DNA of 64,000 bases, taken from contig SWDT01000145.1 of the NCBI GenBank assembly GCA_009193035.1, positions 28,830 to 92,829 of the forward strand. The letters run 5' to 3'. The DNA is from Halicephalobus mephisto (taxonomy: Eukaryota > Nematoda > Chromadorea > Rhabditida > Panagrolaimidae). Positions within the stretch are counted from its first letter, which is position 1, and each line of letters starts with the position of its first letter. The translations under genes and the position numbers were made by a program. Positions 23,901-34,838 of this stretch are shown here, in pieces. The notes beneath the pieces are model-generated. The model saw nothing but the letters and a program-made list of their open reading frames with translations, was not told where the DNA came from and searched no databases.

Positions 23901-24871
23901 AATTTTAAGATTTATAAAATTTCGAAATAAAATTAAAATCCGCAACGTTTAGGCAGCTTAGTTGAGATTTTTATATTTAAATTTATAAAGAATTAGAAAT
24001 AAAATTAAAATCCGCAACATTCGGAAAAATTAGATTCTCCAATTAATTCGTAAAAATCTAATTTTATTTTGATTTTGAATCAATCATTTTATATACCTCA
24101 ATAAAAATAAAAATTATAAAAAAAATAATTTTAAAATTAATATTATAAAAAAATAATTTTTAAATAGAAATTATAAAAAAAATTTGAAATAGAAATAATA
24201 AAAAAAATTTTTAAATAGAAATTATAAAAATAATTTTAAAATTAATATTATAAAAAAAATAAAAATAGAAATTGTAAAAATTTCCAGACGAGTGTGGTGA
24301 AAGCTGTCGATATATGGATGTTTTCTTGCGTCGCTTTCATTTTCTGTTCACTTTTGGAACTTGCTATTGTTGCTTATAACGACAAATTAGAAGACCAAAA
24401 AAATCGAACAAGAAGAATGTCATCGATCGGAAACATGCTTATCCGGGCCACTGGTTCCGGAGGCGGCAGTGACATGTCCAAGAAGGACTTCAGAAGGTCG
24501 GATTTACGATTATTACCGAGATATTTTTTGATTTTAGAGGTACGATATTCAGTGATCCCGGAACGAGGGATCTTTGTCGAAAACTGGCCGCTTCGGAGCT
24601 GTCCTTCATGGCTGAGCCGGACGGGATTCCCCAGATCCCTCAGATTCCGACCATCTTCGACGAAAATTCACACAAAATCAGCGCTCCAGTGACGTTGCCC
24701 GCGGCAAAGTGGAGAAAAAAACAGTCTTCTGAATTAGGGGCCAGAATCGACAGAATCGCGAGCATCACGTTTCCTATGGTGGGGATTTTTATATAAAAAT
24801 TATTTTTAAAAATGAATTTTCAGGCTTTTGCGGTATTTAACTTTTTTTATTGGAGTTATTACTTGCTTTAA
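20931..24871 (+). CDS. Cys-loop ligand-gated anion channel subunit (LGC type)
   Basis: Subunit of a pentameric neurotransmitter-gated channel. Ten exons: 20931-20948, 20990-21261, 22244-22447, 22492-22567, 22817-22887, 22929-23178, 23689-23838, 24288-24496, 24538-24778, 24824-24871, summing to 512 aa. A Ser/Thr/Pro-rich N-terminal stalk ([12 protein letters not shown]) precedes the ligand domain. The Cys-loop is C(13)[17 protein letters not shown]1 ends SWVAFWMD; the PAR motif before M2 (LPARITLSV) indicates anion selectivity; M3 is [17 protein letters not shown]4 is [20 protein letters not shown]. It resembles the GGR/LGC amine- or GABA-related branch. Ligand and exact orthologue are not inferable. 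Confidence 0.92.
21600..22240. other. AT-rich part of LGC intron 2
   Basis: Simple alternation of 'aaaaattaaaaataaaattt' words. No other feature is seen. Confidence 0.5.
23235..23540. repeat. 194-bp dispersed repeat in LGC intron 6
   Basis: Almost two units, with 'gattactgtagtgtagaatt', 'gataccgtaatctagaaggt' and 'aatcaagaatttaattctaa', closely matching the ttc-21 intron 8 array. Confidence 0.8.
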
Positions 24872-24910
24872 TGAAAATAAAAATAAATTTTTTAAAATTT
24901 TTTAAATTTC

Positions 24911-25648
24911 GGAGTGAGATTATTTTTGCGAAAAGAGTGTGAACAGTCCAGATTCGTTTTGTTCTTTATTGTTTGTAATTTATTTGAGAACCATTCTACG
25001 TAATTTTGCATTCTCCGACACAAAAAATAAAAGTATTTAAATTTGGATAAAAAACATGTAGAATGGAATAATAGGACCAGTAGATTCAGAATTCGACGTC
25101 GAAATTAGGGGTTAGCCTTCAGAATCCCGAATTCTGAACTTTGAGAAGTCATAACTTTGATAAATGAAGCTCAATTGATTGTTTCTTTTCCCCATTGACA
25201 TCTACTCTTTGTGTACTTCAACTTTTCTTTAGACAGTGACTTCAGAATCCCCCTTGGAATACGACTTCAGAAGTCAATGTCCGAAAACAAGTTGAAGATC
25301 TCTGAGGATATGTGTTATCTAAAAAAATCAATTGAACTTCATTTAACAAAGTTATGACTTCTCAAAGTTCAGAATTCGGAATTCTGAAGACTAACCCCTA
25401 ATTCCGACGTTGAATTCTGAATCTACGGGTCTTATTATCCCATTCTATATGTTTTTTATCCAAATTTAAATACTTTTTTTGTGTCGGAGAATGCAAAATT
25501 ACGTAGAATGGTTCTCAAATAAATTACAAACATTAAAGAAGAAAACGAGGACCCAACACGAAATTGTCATTCGGTTTGGCGTTTTGGGGTCACTTCTGCG
25601 AAAGCGAGTCTGGATTGTCCACACTCTTCGCAAAAGTAAGCTCACCCC
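24911..25648. mobile_element. 738-bp foldback (long inverted repeat) element
   Basis: Left arm 24911-25181 and right arm about 25330-25648 are inverted copies. Paired words include 'gcgaaaagagtgtgaacagt', 'gagaaccattctacgtaatt', 'attctccgacacaaaaaat' and 'gacttctcaaagttcagaat'. The right arm has about 50 extra bases near its outer end. No ORF of note. It lies between the LGC gene and mrpl-4. Confidence 0.85.
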
Positions 25649-25771
25649 AAATTTTGTCTTGGCGTAGTGTGACTTTTCGCCCAACACAGATTTTGCAGTT
25701 GTTTGGAGTGTATCTGATTTTCCTCATTTCTTTTTTATGTTGTGTCAGCTTTTTTCAATTGAATACTCTGG

Positions 25772-27164
25772 ATGACGATGATCTCAAATATTCTTCGTTC
25801 AAGTCGAATTATTCAAGTTTTGTCCAAATCTGAGTTCTCCTCTGTAACAACTCAAGCGGAGAGGAATCCGTTCACCGTCGTGCCTGAGGCATTTGTTACA
25901 ACTTTGAGTGACTTGCAGACCACTAATGTTGACCTCGTTAAATTGAATCCTGGTAATTTTTGGACGGAATTTGATATATGAAATTGATTTTTTAGAAATT
26001 TTCCGATGCAGTCCTCGTTTGGACCTCCTACATCGGAACGTTATCTGGCAAACGAACTACAGAAATTTGCAGTTGACTAAGCAGCTCAGTCGTGCCGATA
26101 TGCCAGGAGGAGGAAAGAAGCCATGGCCTCAGAAACGTACAGGTCGTCATCACGCCGGATCAATCCGAGCCCCTGGATTTCGTAATGGTGGTTTTGCCCA
26201 TGGCGTCCGAGGTCCCAGAACTTGGTTCTACATGCTTCCTGACGCGATCCGACTGAAAGGCCTTTGTACCGCTTTGACGGTCAAGTTTGCTCAGAATGAT
26301 CTCGTTCTTGTCGATGATTTTGAATCTTTGAAGTCCAATGATCCTCAGTTCTTGCATAACTTGGCCGACTATAGGAATTGGGGATATTCTGTTTTGTTCG
26401 TTGACAGGTTGGTTTGTTTTATAACTATTGTCAGGACCCGTTAGTAAGGGGATCTGGAAATTTAGGGTAATTTACTAAGCCTAAACAGCTATACTTCTAG
26501 AAGACAACTCTAATCTAATTCCCTAGATCGCCGGAAATCTTTTTTATGCTCTATTAATCTTTATAAAGATCTTCCAAGTTAATATGCTTCAAATTAAGAT
26601 TACAAGCTATATGTAGTTGGAAATTCTAATGTTTTTTTACCAAAGCTGAAAATAGAAGTCGAAATTTGGACTTTTCGCTTCAAGACAACATTCGAAGATT
26701 CTTTATTTGAAAAAGAAGTCTTACCTAAATTGATTGATGGAACTTGATATATCAACATCCGAATCGAAAATGACCGCAAGCTATGCTATCGCGAAAAGTC
26801 CAAATTTCGACTTCAGATTCTGTCCAATTCGTTAAAACGAATCAAAACTAATTTTGAAAACTATAATTCTTAATAATTTATCTTTTTCAGTGATTCTACT
26901 GTTGCTGGTAACCTTGTAGATGCTGTAGAGCATATTCCGTCATTCAACATTATTCCTCTGTACGGCCTGAACTGCTACAGCATTATGAAGCACGAGACCC
27001 TTGTTTTCTCCAAACGTGCCGTCGATGAACTTGAAGAAAAAATAATTAAGCAGTTTAACCGCACTGAGTCCCTGCAGAAGAAGTTCAAATATGTGGATTA
27101 CAAAGAAGTACTTCTCGGAGAAGGTGAAAACGAAGAACATCCAGTTTATCCCCCGATTATTTGA
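25772..27164 (+). CDS. mrpl-4: Mitochondrial ribosomal protein uL4m
   Basis: Large-subunit protein of the mitochondrial ribosome. Exons 25772-25952, 25996-26407 and 26891-27164 join in phase to 288 aa. Family landmarks are RADMPGGGKKPWPQKRTGR, HGVRGPRTWFYMLP, ALTVKFAQNDL, and late FNIIPLYGLNCYSIMKHETL. The N-terminus is rich in Ser, Arg and Gln with few acids, as for a mitochondrial presequence. It is followed after 120 bp by lnp-1 on the same strand. Confidence 0.95.
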
Positions 27165-27277
27165 TTGTTATAGATATCGTTGTAGTTGGAGAAAATTAGG
27201 TTCAAGTTTTGACTTTTCTGAAAAGGTTGCGAACCTTGGTTTATTTTTAAATTTAAATTTTTTACCATTTTTTTGAT

Positions 27278-27284
27278 TTTTTAG
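27278..27284 (+). promoter_or_regulatory. Trans-splice (SL2-type) acceptor of lnp-1
   Basis: TTTTTAG abuts the lnp-1 ATG. With the 120-bp gap after the mrpl-4 stop this is the classic layout of a downstream operon gene in nematodes. Confidence 0.6.
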
Positions 27285-28334
27285 ATGGGCAGTATTTTTT
27301 CGAAGAAAGTTGAGCCGAAAGATGAACTAGAAATGATTGTTGGACAGTTAAAACAAATAGATGAAAAAATAACCGGATTACGAACTCAAAGAAAAAGTTT
27401 ATCGAAATTTTTCATGGTTTCGGTATTTGTTTGTATCGTCAGTATTGCTATAGATTACATCTACAAAAAACCGCAATCTTCGACTTCAATAATTATTGGA
27501 TTTTGTGTGGTATCTTATTGCGTTTTATATCTCGTTTGCCATATTATTGTCGCTAGATTGTATTCTTACCGTACTGGGAAACAATACAATGCAAAAGAAT
27601 TACTTGTTAAAAGAAAAATGAAACTTATGGAAGAAATAAAAGAAAAAGTTAATTTCAACATTGCTAGGGAATTAATACTTAAATACGGTAATGAAGAAGA
27701 TTTACAAGAATTGAATACAATTGCAAAACCTAAAAGTCCACCAAAAACTGCTCCATTGACGGAAATGACGCCGAATGTACCTAAGAAAGAATCAAATTTA
27801 GAAAATTCAACAATTACTGTACTACCGAAAACTCCAGCGAATTTTGGAAAACCTATTCCGTTTTCTAATGATACCCCTAAACCTAGGCCAATGCCATTTG
27901 AAACTCCAAAACCCATCAGACCGTTTGTAGGTGGATCAAGGACTCCAATGGATAAATTAGTGGATTTCGTTATTGGTGATGGGCCGAATAATAGGTAAAT
28001 TTTTATATTTTTAAAAAATTATAATGTTTTTAGATATGCATTGATATGCAAAAATTGCGAAACTCATAATGGAATGGCATTGCCGGAGGAATTTGATCGG
28101 TTGTCGTATTATTGCTACAAATGTAATTATCGTAATCAAGCAAAATCAAAGAAGATTAGTCCACCGCCTCGGGGCGTGTCGGCTGATGTGGTGAAGAGAA
28201 ACAAACCGTTGAGAAGTCCATCTGCTGAGCCTTTGAATCAGGAAAATGTGGGTTTTACAGTAATGAAATAATTTCGAAATTTTGTTTAGATGGCTCCAAA
28301 ATCGGAAGAAAAAGAAATCTCCAATGTGCAATAG
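27285..28334 (+). CDS. lnp-1: Lunapark, ER three-way-junction protein
   Basis: Lunapark stabilises tubular ER junctions. Exons 27285-27994, 28034-28247 and 28290-28334 give 322 aa. The N-terminus MGSIFS has a myristoylation-type glycine. A short coiled coil is followed by two membrane hairpin segments (about residues 45-62 and 70-92), another coiled coil, a Pro-rich linker, and the C4 zinc finger CKNC(18)CYKC inside YALICKNCETHNGMAL. Last exon ends KEISNVQ. Probably the second gene of an operon with mrpl-4. Confidence 0.95.
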
Positions 28335-28454
28335 GAATCCGGTACTTTTAGTATATCTGTGAAATTCGGGTATTTGTTATTTATCCATTGATTTATCTGT
28401 TATGTTTTGGATTTTTTACTTGAAATACTTGTACTATTTAGCGGCATCTATACG

Positions 28455-28460
28455 AATAAA
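28455..28460 (+). terminator. Poly(A) signal after lnp-1
   Basis: AATAAA lies 121 bp after the lnp-1 stop codon and before the convergent flp-12 gene. Confidence 0.5.
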
Positions 28461-28786
28461 GGATTCTGGCGTCGATGACGTGATTAGTGCTTGAATAACA
28501 TGCTAATTACGAAGATCTCCGGAAACGGTTCCGGTTTCAAGAAGCGGGGGAGCTTCTGGAATCTTCGGAAGTTGCCAGTTTTGGTCTTTTTTGAAATGAC
28601 GTGTTTCACAATCAATTTATTTTTTTTTTGCAGATTACGGTATATATATTCCACAAAATTAAGCAATTATTTTGAAAAAAAAACTAAAAACAAAAAAATT
28701 TTCCTTCATGATGGATGTTGAAATGATTGAAAATTACTGTAGAAGTCGAAATGGTTCACTCGTGTTGAAGTCATTTTTTAAATTTT

Positions 28787-29827
28787 TTAACGGCGACCAA
28801 ATCGGATAAATTCGAATTTGTTTCGTCTTTTTTCAGCGAATTTTAATGGAACACCTAAAAAATTAATTTTTTAAATTTAATAAAAAAAAATAATTTTAAA
28901 TAAATTTTAATTTTAAATTTAATAAAAAAAATAATTTTAAATAAATTTTAAATTAAAGAAAACAATTTTTAAATTTAATAAAAAAATTTTTAAATTGAAG
29001 AAATAATTTTTCAGTAATTTTTAAATTTAATAAAAAAGTGGATTTTTAAATAAATTTGAATATTTACGTAAACTGACCTTCTTGGTACGTTTGGAGCAAC
29101 TCGAGGGTGTTGTAGAGCTGTCCTTGGATCTTGTTCAGGATTTCGCTCTCGGATGGAACATTGCTACCGTAGTACTGTGTCTCTAGCATTTCTGGATTCC
29201 CTTTGTGAGGAACTAGAAGTTGATTTTTAAAAATTACACAAAGTTAAAAATTTTTTTTAATTTATGAAAATTGGAAAATTTTTACTTTTTTGTTTATTAA
29301 AATTCGAAATTAAAATTTATATTTCTATTTATGAATATCTGGAATTTAAATTTTTTACTCATGAGGATATCTCATCCAATGTCCATTTATAGCTCTGATT
29401 TCGGATTCCAGACACCTTAAATTTTCCAAAAACGAAGTCAATGGAATCCAAAACAATACAGCAGACTAATTTTCATTTTTTAAGAATTCTGAATCCAAAA
29501 AAATTCTATAATTTCAAAAATTTTATAATTTCAAAAAATTCTATAATTCGAAAAATTTTAAAAAATTCCGTAATTCGAAAAATTTTAAAAAATTCCGTAA
29601 TTCGAAAAATTCTGGATCCAGAAAATTCTGTAATCCGAAAACTTTTGACTTGATTATCCAAGCCAATTGTGCATAATTGTATTTTCATCTCTGGAGATTT
29701 GTTGCGCTTTTTGAAAACATGAGATTTAAAATTTAAAAAACTTACTTTGGATTTGTTTTTCAGACACGACCAGATTGGCAAAACTGATCAAGACAATTAA
29801 TAAAAATGAAATTGAAAATTTATCCAT
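28787..29827 (-). CDS. flp-12: FMRFamide-like neuropeptide precursor FLP-12
   Basis: Secreted precursor of one amidated neuropeptide. Exons 29827-29746, 29212-29078 and 28854-28787 join in phase to 94 aa. An N-terminal signal peptide (SISFLLIVLISFANLVVS) is followed by a linker with DILNK-like acidic residues and then KR / RNKFEFIRFG / RR-stop, residues 83-92. RNKFEFIRFamide is the known FLP-12 peptide of nematodes. Only the last 68-nt exon carries the peptide, so it is easily missed. From memory, flp-12 is also near lnp-1 in C. elegans, which would be conserved synteny. Confidence 0.92.
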
Positions 29828-31377
29828 TATCGTAGTTTTGGATTTTTTATAAAAAATCGTCTTAACAGCAGCTGTTTTGACAGTAGAAAATGAAAATTTG
29901 GATTTTTTAGAAATCGGATTTTCGAGAAGGCGGGTCTCCACTTGGAAGTCGGATTTTGGAAATCCCGTCACCAAAATTGCTCCAATTGTTCTCGGACAAA
30001 AAACTCGATTCTGTGATGCAACTTCATTAGTCAAAAAACGACGCTGAAATTATTCAAAAAACATTTTATTTCAGTGTAAAGTTATCTGAATTTTGTAAAC
30101 AAAGTCGAAAATTCCAAACACCTATGAAAAAATTTGTTTTTAAATCTTCGAAGATACTAAAAAAAAGTTGAAAGTCCAAACATCCACGAAGCGTTGTTTA
30201 CAGTATCTTAAATGAGTGAAAAACAAAATTTTAAATTTTAATATTTATGTAAATTTTTTGTTTTTTGATTCCTTAGGGTACTGTAGAAGAAATGAGAAAT
30301 TTTAACATTTGTAAAATTTTTTACAGTATCCTAAAATAAGCAAAAACTTAAATTTTAATTTTCAAATTTCCTAGGGTACTGTAGAAGAAATGAGAAATTT
30401 CAACATTTGTAAAATTTTTTACAGTATCCTAAAATAAGCAAAAATCAACATTTAAAATTTAAAAACTTGTGTAAAATTTTAATTTTCAAACTCTTTAGGG
30501 TACTGTAGAAGGAGTTAAAAACCTGAAGATCTACATAAGGATCTTAGGTTTTGATTTTTTAGGATACTGTAAACGAGACCATAAATCTTAATACTTGCAC
30601 ACAAAAAAGATTTATTAAAACAGCTCTAATGTACCGATTACATTATATTCAGTGGACGAATGTATTGAATATTGTTATATCTGTTGGCCCGTGTACAGAT
30701 AAGAAAGGTAGATTTGGAGATAATGTTTATCTTACAAATGCCTAAAGCACAATACAAAATACTCTGTCGGATTCGACACAAACAACCAATATATCAACTT
30801 CTCGCCGAGGGGAACTGTATATTCTCTTGTCGGTACTCAGGGAATCCGTTCGGGACCAAATACTCCCCGTCGGTTGTGCTTCTCTCTAAGGATGGGGTGC
30901 CCGATCCAGCAAATACTACACACTTATATAAACTTAATGTATCGACACATTGAACATAATGCATCCGATAAATCAGGGCCGTTTTAATGTACGTGAACAG
31001 AAAAAATATAAGAGCGGAGGAAATATAAGGGGAAAAATAAAAAGTATGAGATAAATTACTAATTATGTGTGGAAATCGGCCTTTGGGATTGGGCTTAGGC
31101 ATCTAGGTCATGATGGTAACAACACTATGTGAGATTTTGGGATACCATAATTGGTTCAATATTTTTTCTTACTACCTCAATGTATTCATATATTATATAT
31201 CATGCACCTATTTTTTGTATGAATATGTACTTTCATACGTACAAAAATGATACATCAAAACAGCTCCAATGTACCATCATATTGAATATAACATATCTAT
31301 ATGAACTTGATGCATCCATGTGCCGGAAAACTAGATCTGACCTCATATAGTCCGAAACTAATAGGGAAGGAAAAACG

Positions 31378-31449
31378 TCTCTCGGCAAGTATCGAACCCG
31401 CATCGTCTTGCTATCCGGACAAGTGCTTTTTCTTTTAAGCTACGAGAGC
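31378..31449 (-). tRNA. tRNA-like cloverleaf with abnormal anticodon loop
   Basis: Read on the minus strand, 72 nt fold cleanly. The acceptor stem GCTCTCG/CGAGAGA has 6 of 7 pairs. The D-stem is GCTT/AAGC; the anticodon stem is CTTGT/GCAAG with a 7-nt loop CCGGATA; the variable loop is ACGAT; the T-stem is GCGGG/CTTGC around TTCGATA. Two bases later comes TTTTT, a Pol III terminator. The loop has C at position 33 and T at 37, against near-universal U33 and purine 37. The formal anticodon GGA (Ser) would require a long variable arm that is absent. It may be a tRNA pseudogene, a SINE head or an unusual tRNA. Confidence 0.5.
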
Positions 31450-31825
31450 GACCTTTTCCAATTCCATTCCTGGAAGCAGAATCGTTTCTCCTGAACGATC
31501 GCTCCTTTCTCGCTACGCTTAATGTCGCGACACTATGCATTGAACACAATGTACCCGATAAATCAGAGCCGTTTTCATTTATCCATACATTAAATGCAAT
31601 GAACCGCTATCACACTTAATGTATCGATGCATTATATACCATGTACCCGTTTTTTGTATATATAGAAATCCTCAATTTTGTTGATTTGGGGGATACTATA
31701 AACAAAATCAAAAACTCGGAGATCTGTGAAAATTTCTTTATTTTTTAGTTTTCTAGATATTATAAGCAAAATTAAAAATCTCGACATCAATAGAAAAACA
31801 ATATTTTAAAACTTTCAAGATACTA

Positions 31826-32088
31826 TAAACAAAAAAGCGTAACTTTTGGACAAGTAACAAGTGGACATCGTCGCTGTTACAATTTCGTCACAAATACCAA
31901 ATATTCTTGACAAATGTAACAATTATATTACAATTTCATCACAAATGTCGAATATTTTTGACAAATGTAACAATTCTATTACAATTTCATCACAAATGTC
32001 GAATATTCGTGAAAAATGTAACAATTATATTACAATTTCGTCAGATTTCGCAATTATTATTAAAGTAAAAGTTACGCTTTTTTGTGTG
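31826..32088. mobile_element. CACACAAAAA-family MITE with internal tandem repeats
   Basis: Left end AACAAAAAAGCGTAACTTTT, right end AAAAGTTACGCTTTTTTGTG(TG), flanked by TA. The interior has about four copies of a roughly 55-bp unit ('aatttcatcacaaatgtcga'). Confidence 0.7.
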
Positions 32089-32754
32089 TATAGACCAAAT
32101 TCGAAACTCCAACATCCGTATAAATACCCTCGTATCGGGTCTTTTAGGGTGCTGTAAATAAAGTTAAATATCTTCACACTTGTTAACTCTTGCATTTTGA
32201 AGCTTTTAAGATACTGTAAATAAATTTGAAATTGCAGTAATTTTCTAATAACTTGTATTTTAAATTTTTTAAGAAATTGTAAAAATTTCAAAATTTTCAA
32301 AGTTATAAATTTCATTTTGGATCTTTTAAGACACCATAAACAAATTTTAAAATTCTAACTTTTGTGTAAAATTATATTTTTAATTTTTAAAAATACTGTA
32401 AACAAAAATATTTTAAAATTTATAAAAATTTTAATTTTTAATTTTCTGGAATACTGTAAATGAAAGTAAAAATTTTAATTACTGTAAGCAAAGTTAAATA
32501 TTTTAAAATTTATATAAAAACTTTAATTTTTAATTTTTAGGATATTGTAAACAAAAGTGAAAAATCAAATATTAGCTTAAAAGTTTCATTTTTAGAATAC
32601 TGTATTATGGATGAAATTAACAGAATCAAAATTGGTTTATTAATTTTTGGTCACGATGTAATGACATTATCCAGACGTATTATTCACAATTACTAAAACA
32701 ATGAAATTTGAATGATCTTAGGCTAGGACAGCTTGCGACCGCGTTCTTGAGGAT

Positions 32755-33323
32755 TTAACCGAATCGGATAAATTCGTTCTTACGTTTAGCGACAAATTGT
32801 TCTCCAGATTCATCGATGTTTCCACCAGTAGATCGACCGAATCTAAAAAATCGAAAATTTAATTTTTTTTTTTGATTTTCAAATTTTAAAAATTATATTT
32901 TAAAAAAATTCAGAAATTAGTTTAACATTTATGAAATTAACTCGAAAAAATTTTATTTTAAAAATTACCTGATGAATTCGTTTTTTCTTTTTCCAAAACG
33001 GATAAATTCGTTTTTTCTTTTTCCAAAACGAATAAATTCGTTTTTGCGTTTCTGCTTCATGGCGGCTTCTGAATCGCCACCACTGGCCGAGACGAACCCA
33101 TTAACTACCAAATTTTCCAATTTTTCTATTTGATGCTGAAAAAAATCATTAAATTAAATTTTAAAAATTACAGTACTTGTAATTCGCAAATTCGAAGTTG
33201 CATCATGGCTGGATCCATTACTTCACAGGAATTTTGTTGCTGATCCAGAAGTTGAATATCTTGAGCAGATGCCCAAACCAACAAGGCCAGAAAGGAGATC
33301 GAGAGGCTGTACACTGTAGACAT
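32755..33323 (-). CDS. flp-8: FMRFamide-like neuropeptide precursor FLP-8
   Basis: Precursor of KNEFIRFamide. Exons 33323-33177, 33135-32969 and 32842-32755 give 133 aa. A signal peptide ([13 protein letters not shown]) is followed by a linker and four copies of KNEFIRFG at residues 80-87, 90-97, 100-107 and 126-133. Copies 1 and 2 are followed by KR, copy 3 by RS (single Arg), and copy 4 ends directly at the stop after Gly. An intron interrupts copy 3 between Ile and Phe. The last copy is separated by an acidic spacer ([10 protein letters not shown]). Confidence 0.95.
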
Positions 33324-34838
33324 GGTGTTCGAAACGGTATTCAGGACCAAAAGATGAGGTCGAAATTTTAAAAACTTATTTATATAGGATTCCAGAAGTG
33401 GGCGTGGCTTCTGGAGTTACGTGGATGCAAAACGGCACCTGTGGGTGTGTCATCAGAATCCACTTGGATTTTTCGAAGAATTGCAATTTGGAAATTTTAA
33501 ATTTTTAAAATTAAAAAAATTTTACATAAACTTGTAATTCAAAAAATCGGAGAACTTTGGTCTCGTTCCGGTGCCTCAGGTGATATTGATCAAATTTCTC
33601 ATTTATAATTTTCGACAAAAATACAATTAAAATTAATTGTTTATTTTTGGAAATTTGGGTTTTTAAAAATTAGAAAATTTAATTTTTTTTACATATTCAT
33701 CAATCTCGAACCGTTGCTAAATTTGTCAAATGCATAATTAAACTTTTCCAAGAACATAAATCCCACGATAATTTCTAAATTTATTCAAAATAGAGGATTT
33801 TAAAATTTTATGAATCTTTTGGAAGTTTTTGGAATATTCTGAAACATGTAAGAATTTTTAGGGATTTTTGAAATTTTCTAAAATCTTCCAAAATTTTTGA
33901 AAATTTCTAAAAATTTCAAAACATTTTATAAATTTTGATTTTTTAGGATATTGTAGAAACTTTCGAAATTTAATAAATTGTTATTAAAATTTTAAAGATT
34001 TTCTAAAAATTTTACAACATTCTCGAATTTTATTAATTTTCAAATTTTGAAAATTTCTAAAATTCTCTGAATTTTTGGAAATTTCTAGAATTTTGTAGAG
34101 GATTTATAAATGTTATGGATTTTTAGAAATCTTAGAACATTATATAATCTGATAGGAAATTTTGAAGTCTTGAAGACTCTTAAGGACATTTTTGGAAGAA
34201 ATGACCTGTGACTCATGTTTTAATGTGAAAAATCTGATTCTAGATTTCTGATTTTAATTGTTTACTTTGGCTTCAAACTTGGGCTTCAAGCTTTAGTTAT
34301 CAACTTCAACTTCGAGCTTTAGTTGTTTACTTTGATCATCAACTTTGATTTCGAGCTTTAATTGTTTACTTTGATCATCAACTTCAACTTCGAGCTTTAG
34401 TTGTCTTCTTTGATCATCAACTTCGACTTCGAGCTTTAGTTGTCTTCTTTGACTTCGAAAATGAACTTCAACTTCTGATTGACTGCTTTGACGTCGAACT
34501 TTGATCATCAACTTGGATTTCGGAGTTTGCTTCGAACTTTAATCATCTACTTTGATAAAAGAAGCTCTGTTTTTTTTATGGGTTGTAAGTGAACTAGTGG
34601 TTCAAAGAATGAAATGATAAATCCGGCTAATTAATGTATTTTTGCAAATAATCTGTCTTCTTAATTTTTTGTAACGTATTAGCAAAATTGTATGGAGAAA
34701 TAATGGGGTGATTTCAAAATTTTCAATTAAAAAAAGCAAACTTAAAGGTCTTAAATAAACATAAAAAGTCGACTTTGAAGATTATTGAGTAGCTTGATAA
34801 GGTCGAAATTATTGAATGACAGTCCACGTCGAGGAAAA
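33324..34838. other. Intergenic region, flp-8 promoter side
   Basis: 33780-34170 is AT-rich with degenerate 'ttttagaatttt' words. 34265-34560 is a minisatellite (own entry). No gene is seen. Confidence 0.55.
34265..34560. repeat. Minisatellite, about 39-bp unit
   Basis: About six units of 'tttgatcatcaacttcgact' plus 'tcgagctttagttgt'. It is the cause of the repetitive LKLEVEVDDQ reading frame on the minus strand, which is not a gene. A related array lies at 35735-35870. Confidence 0.85.

Larger units (their letters stand above)
29828..32754. other. Repeat field between flp-12 and flp-8
   Basis: 30130-30570 and 31680-32600 carry a degenerate 80-110 bp repeat with 'tttagggtactgtagaagaa' and 'gatactgtaaacaaa'. 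Inserted between them (30590-31670) is a segment rich in 'aatgtatcgacacattgaac', 'cccgataaatcagagccgtt' and the repeat shared with 6767-6900. No protein gene is supported; the ORF at 30672-30953 has no recognisable features. Confidence 0.6.

Noticed and set aside
28484..28721. Overlapping 60-76 aa ORFs between lnp-1 and flp-12
   Set aside because: They lie around the lnp-1 3' end, lack a family signature and do not join in phase to flp-12.
29343..29425. Possible extra flp-12 exon reading NGHWMRYPHE
   Set aside because: Including it forces an early stop in the following exon. Joining 29746 directly to 29212 keeps the frame to the FLP-12 peptide.
30672..30953. 93-aa plus ORF and overlapping minus ORF in the repeat field
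   Set aside because: No motif, start context or splice support. It lies in repeat-derived sequence.
34293..34511. Repetitive LKLEVEVDD protein on the minus strand
   Set aside because: Produced by a 39-bp minisatellite whose unit is a multiple of three. No start context or flanking exons.
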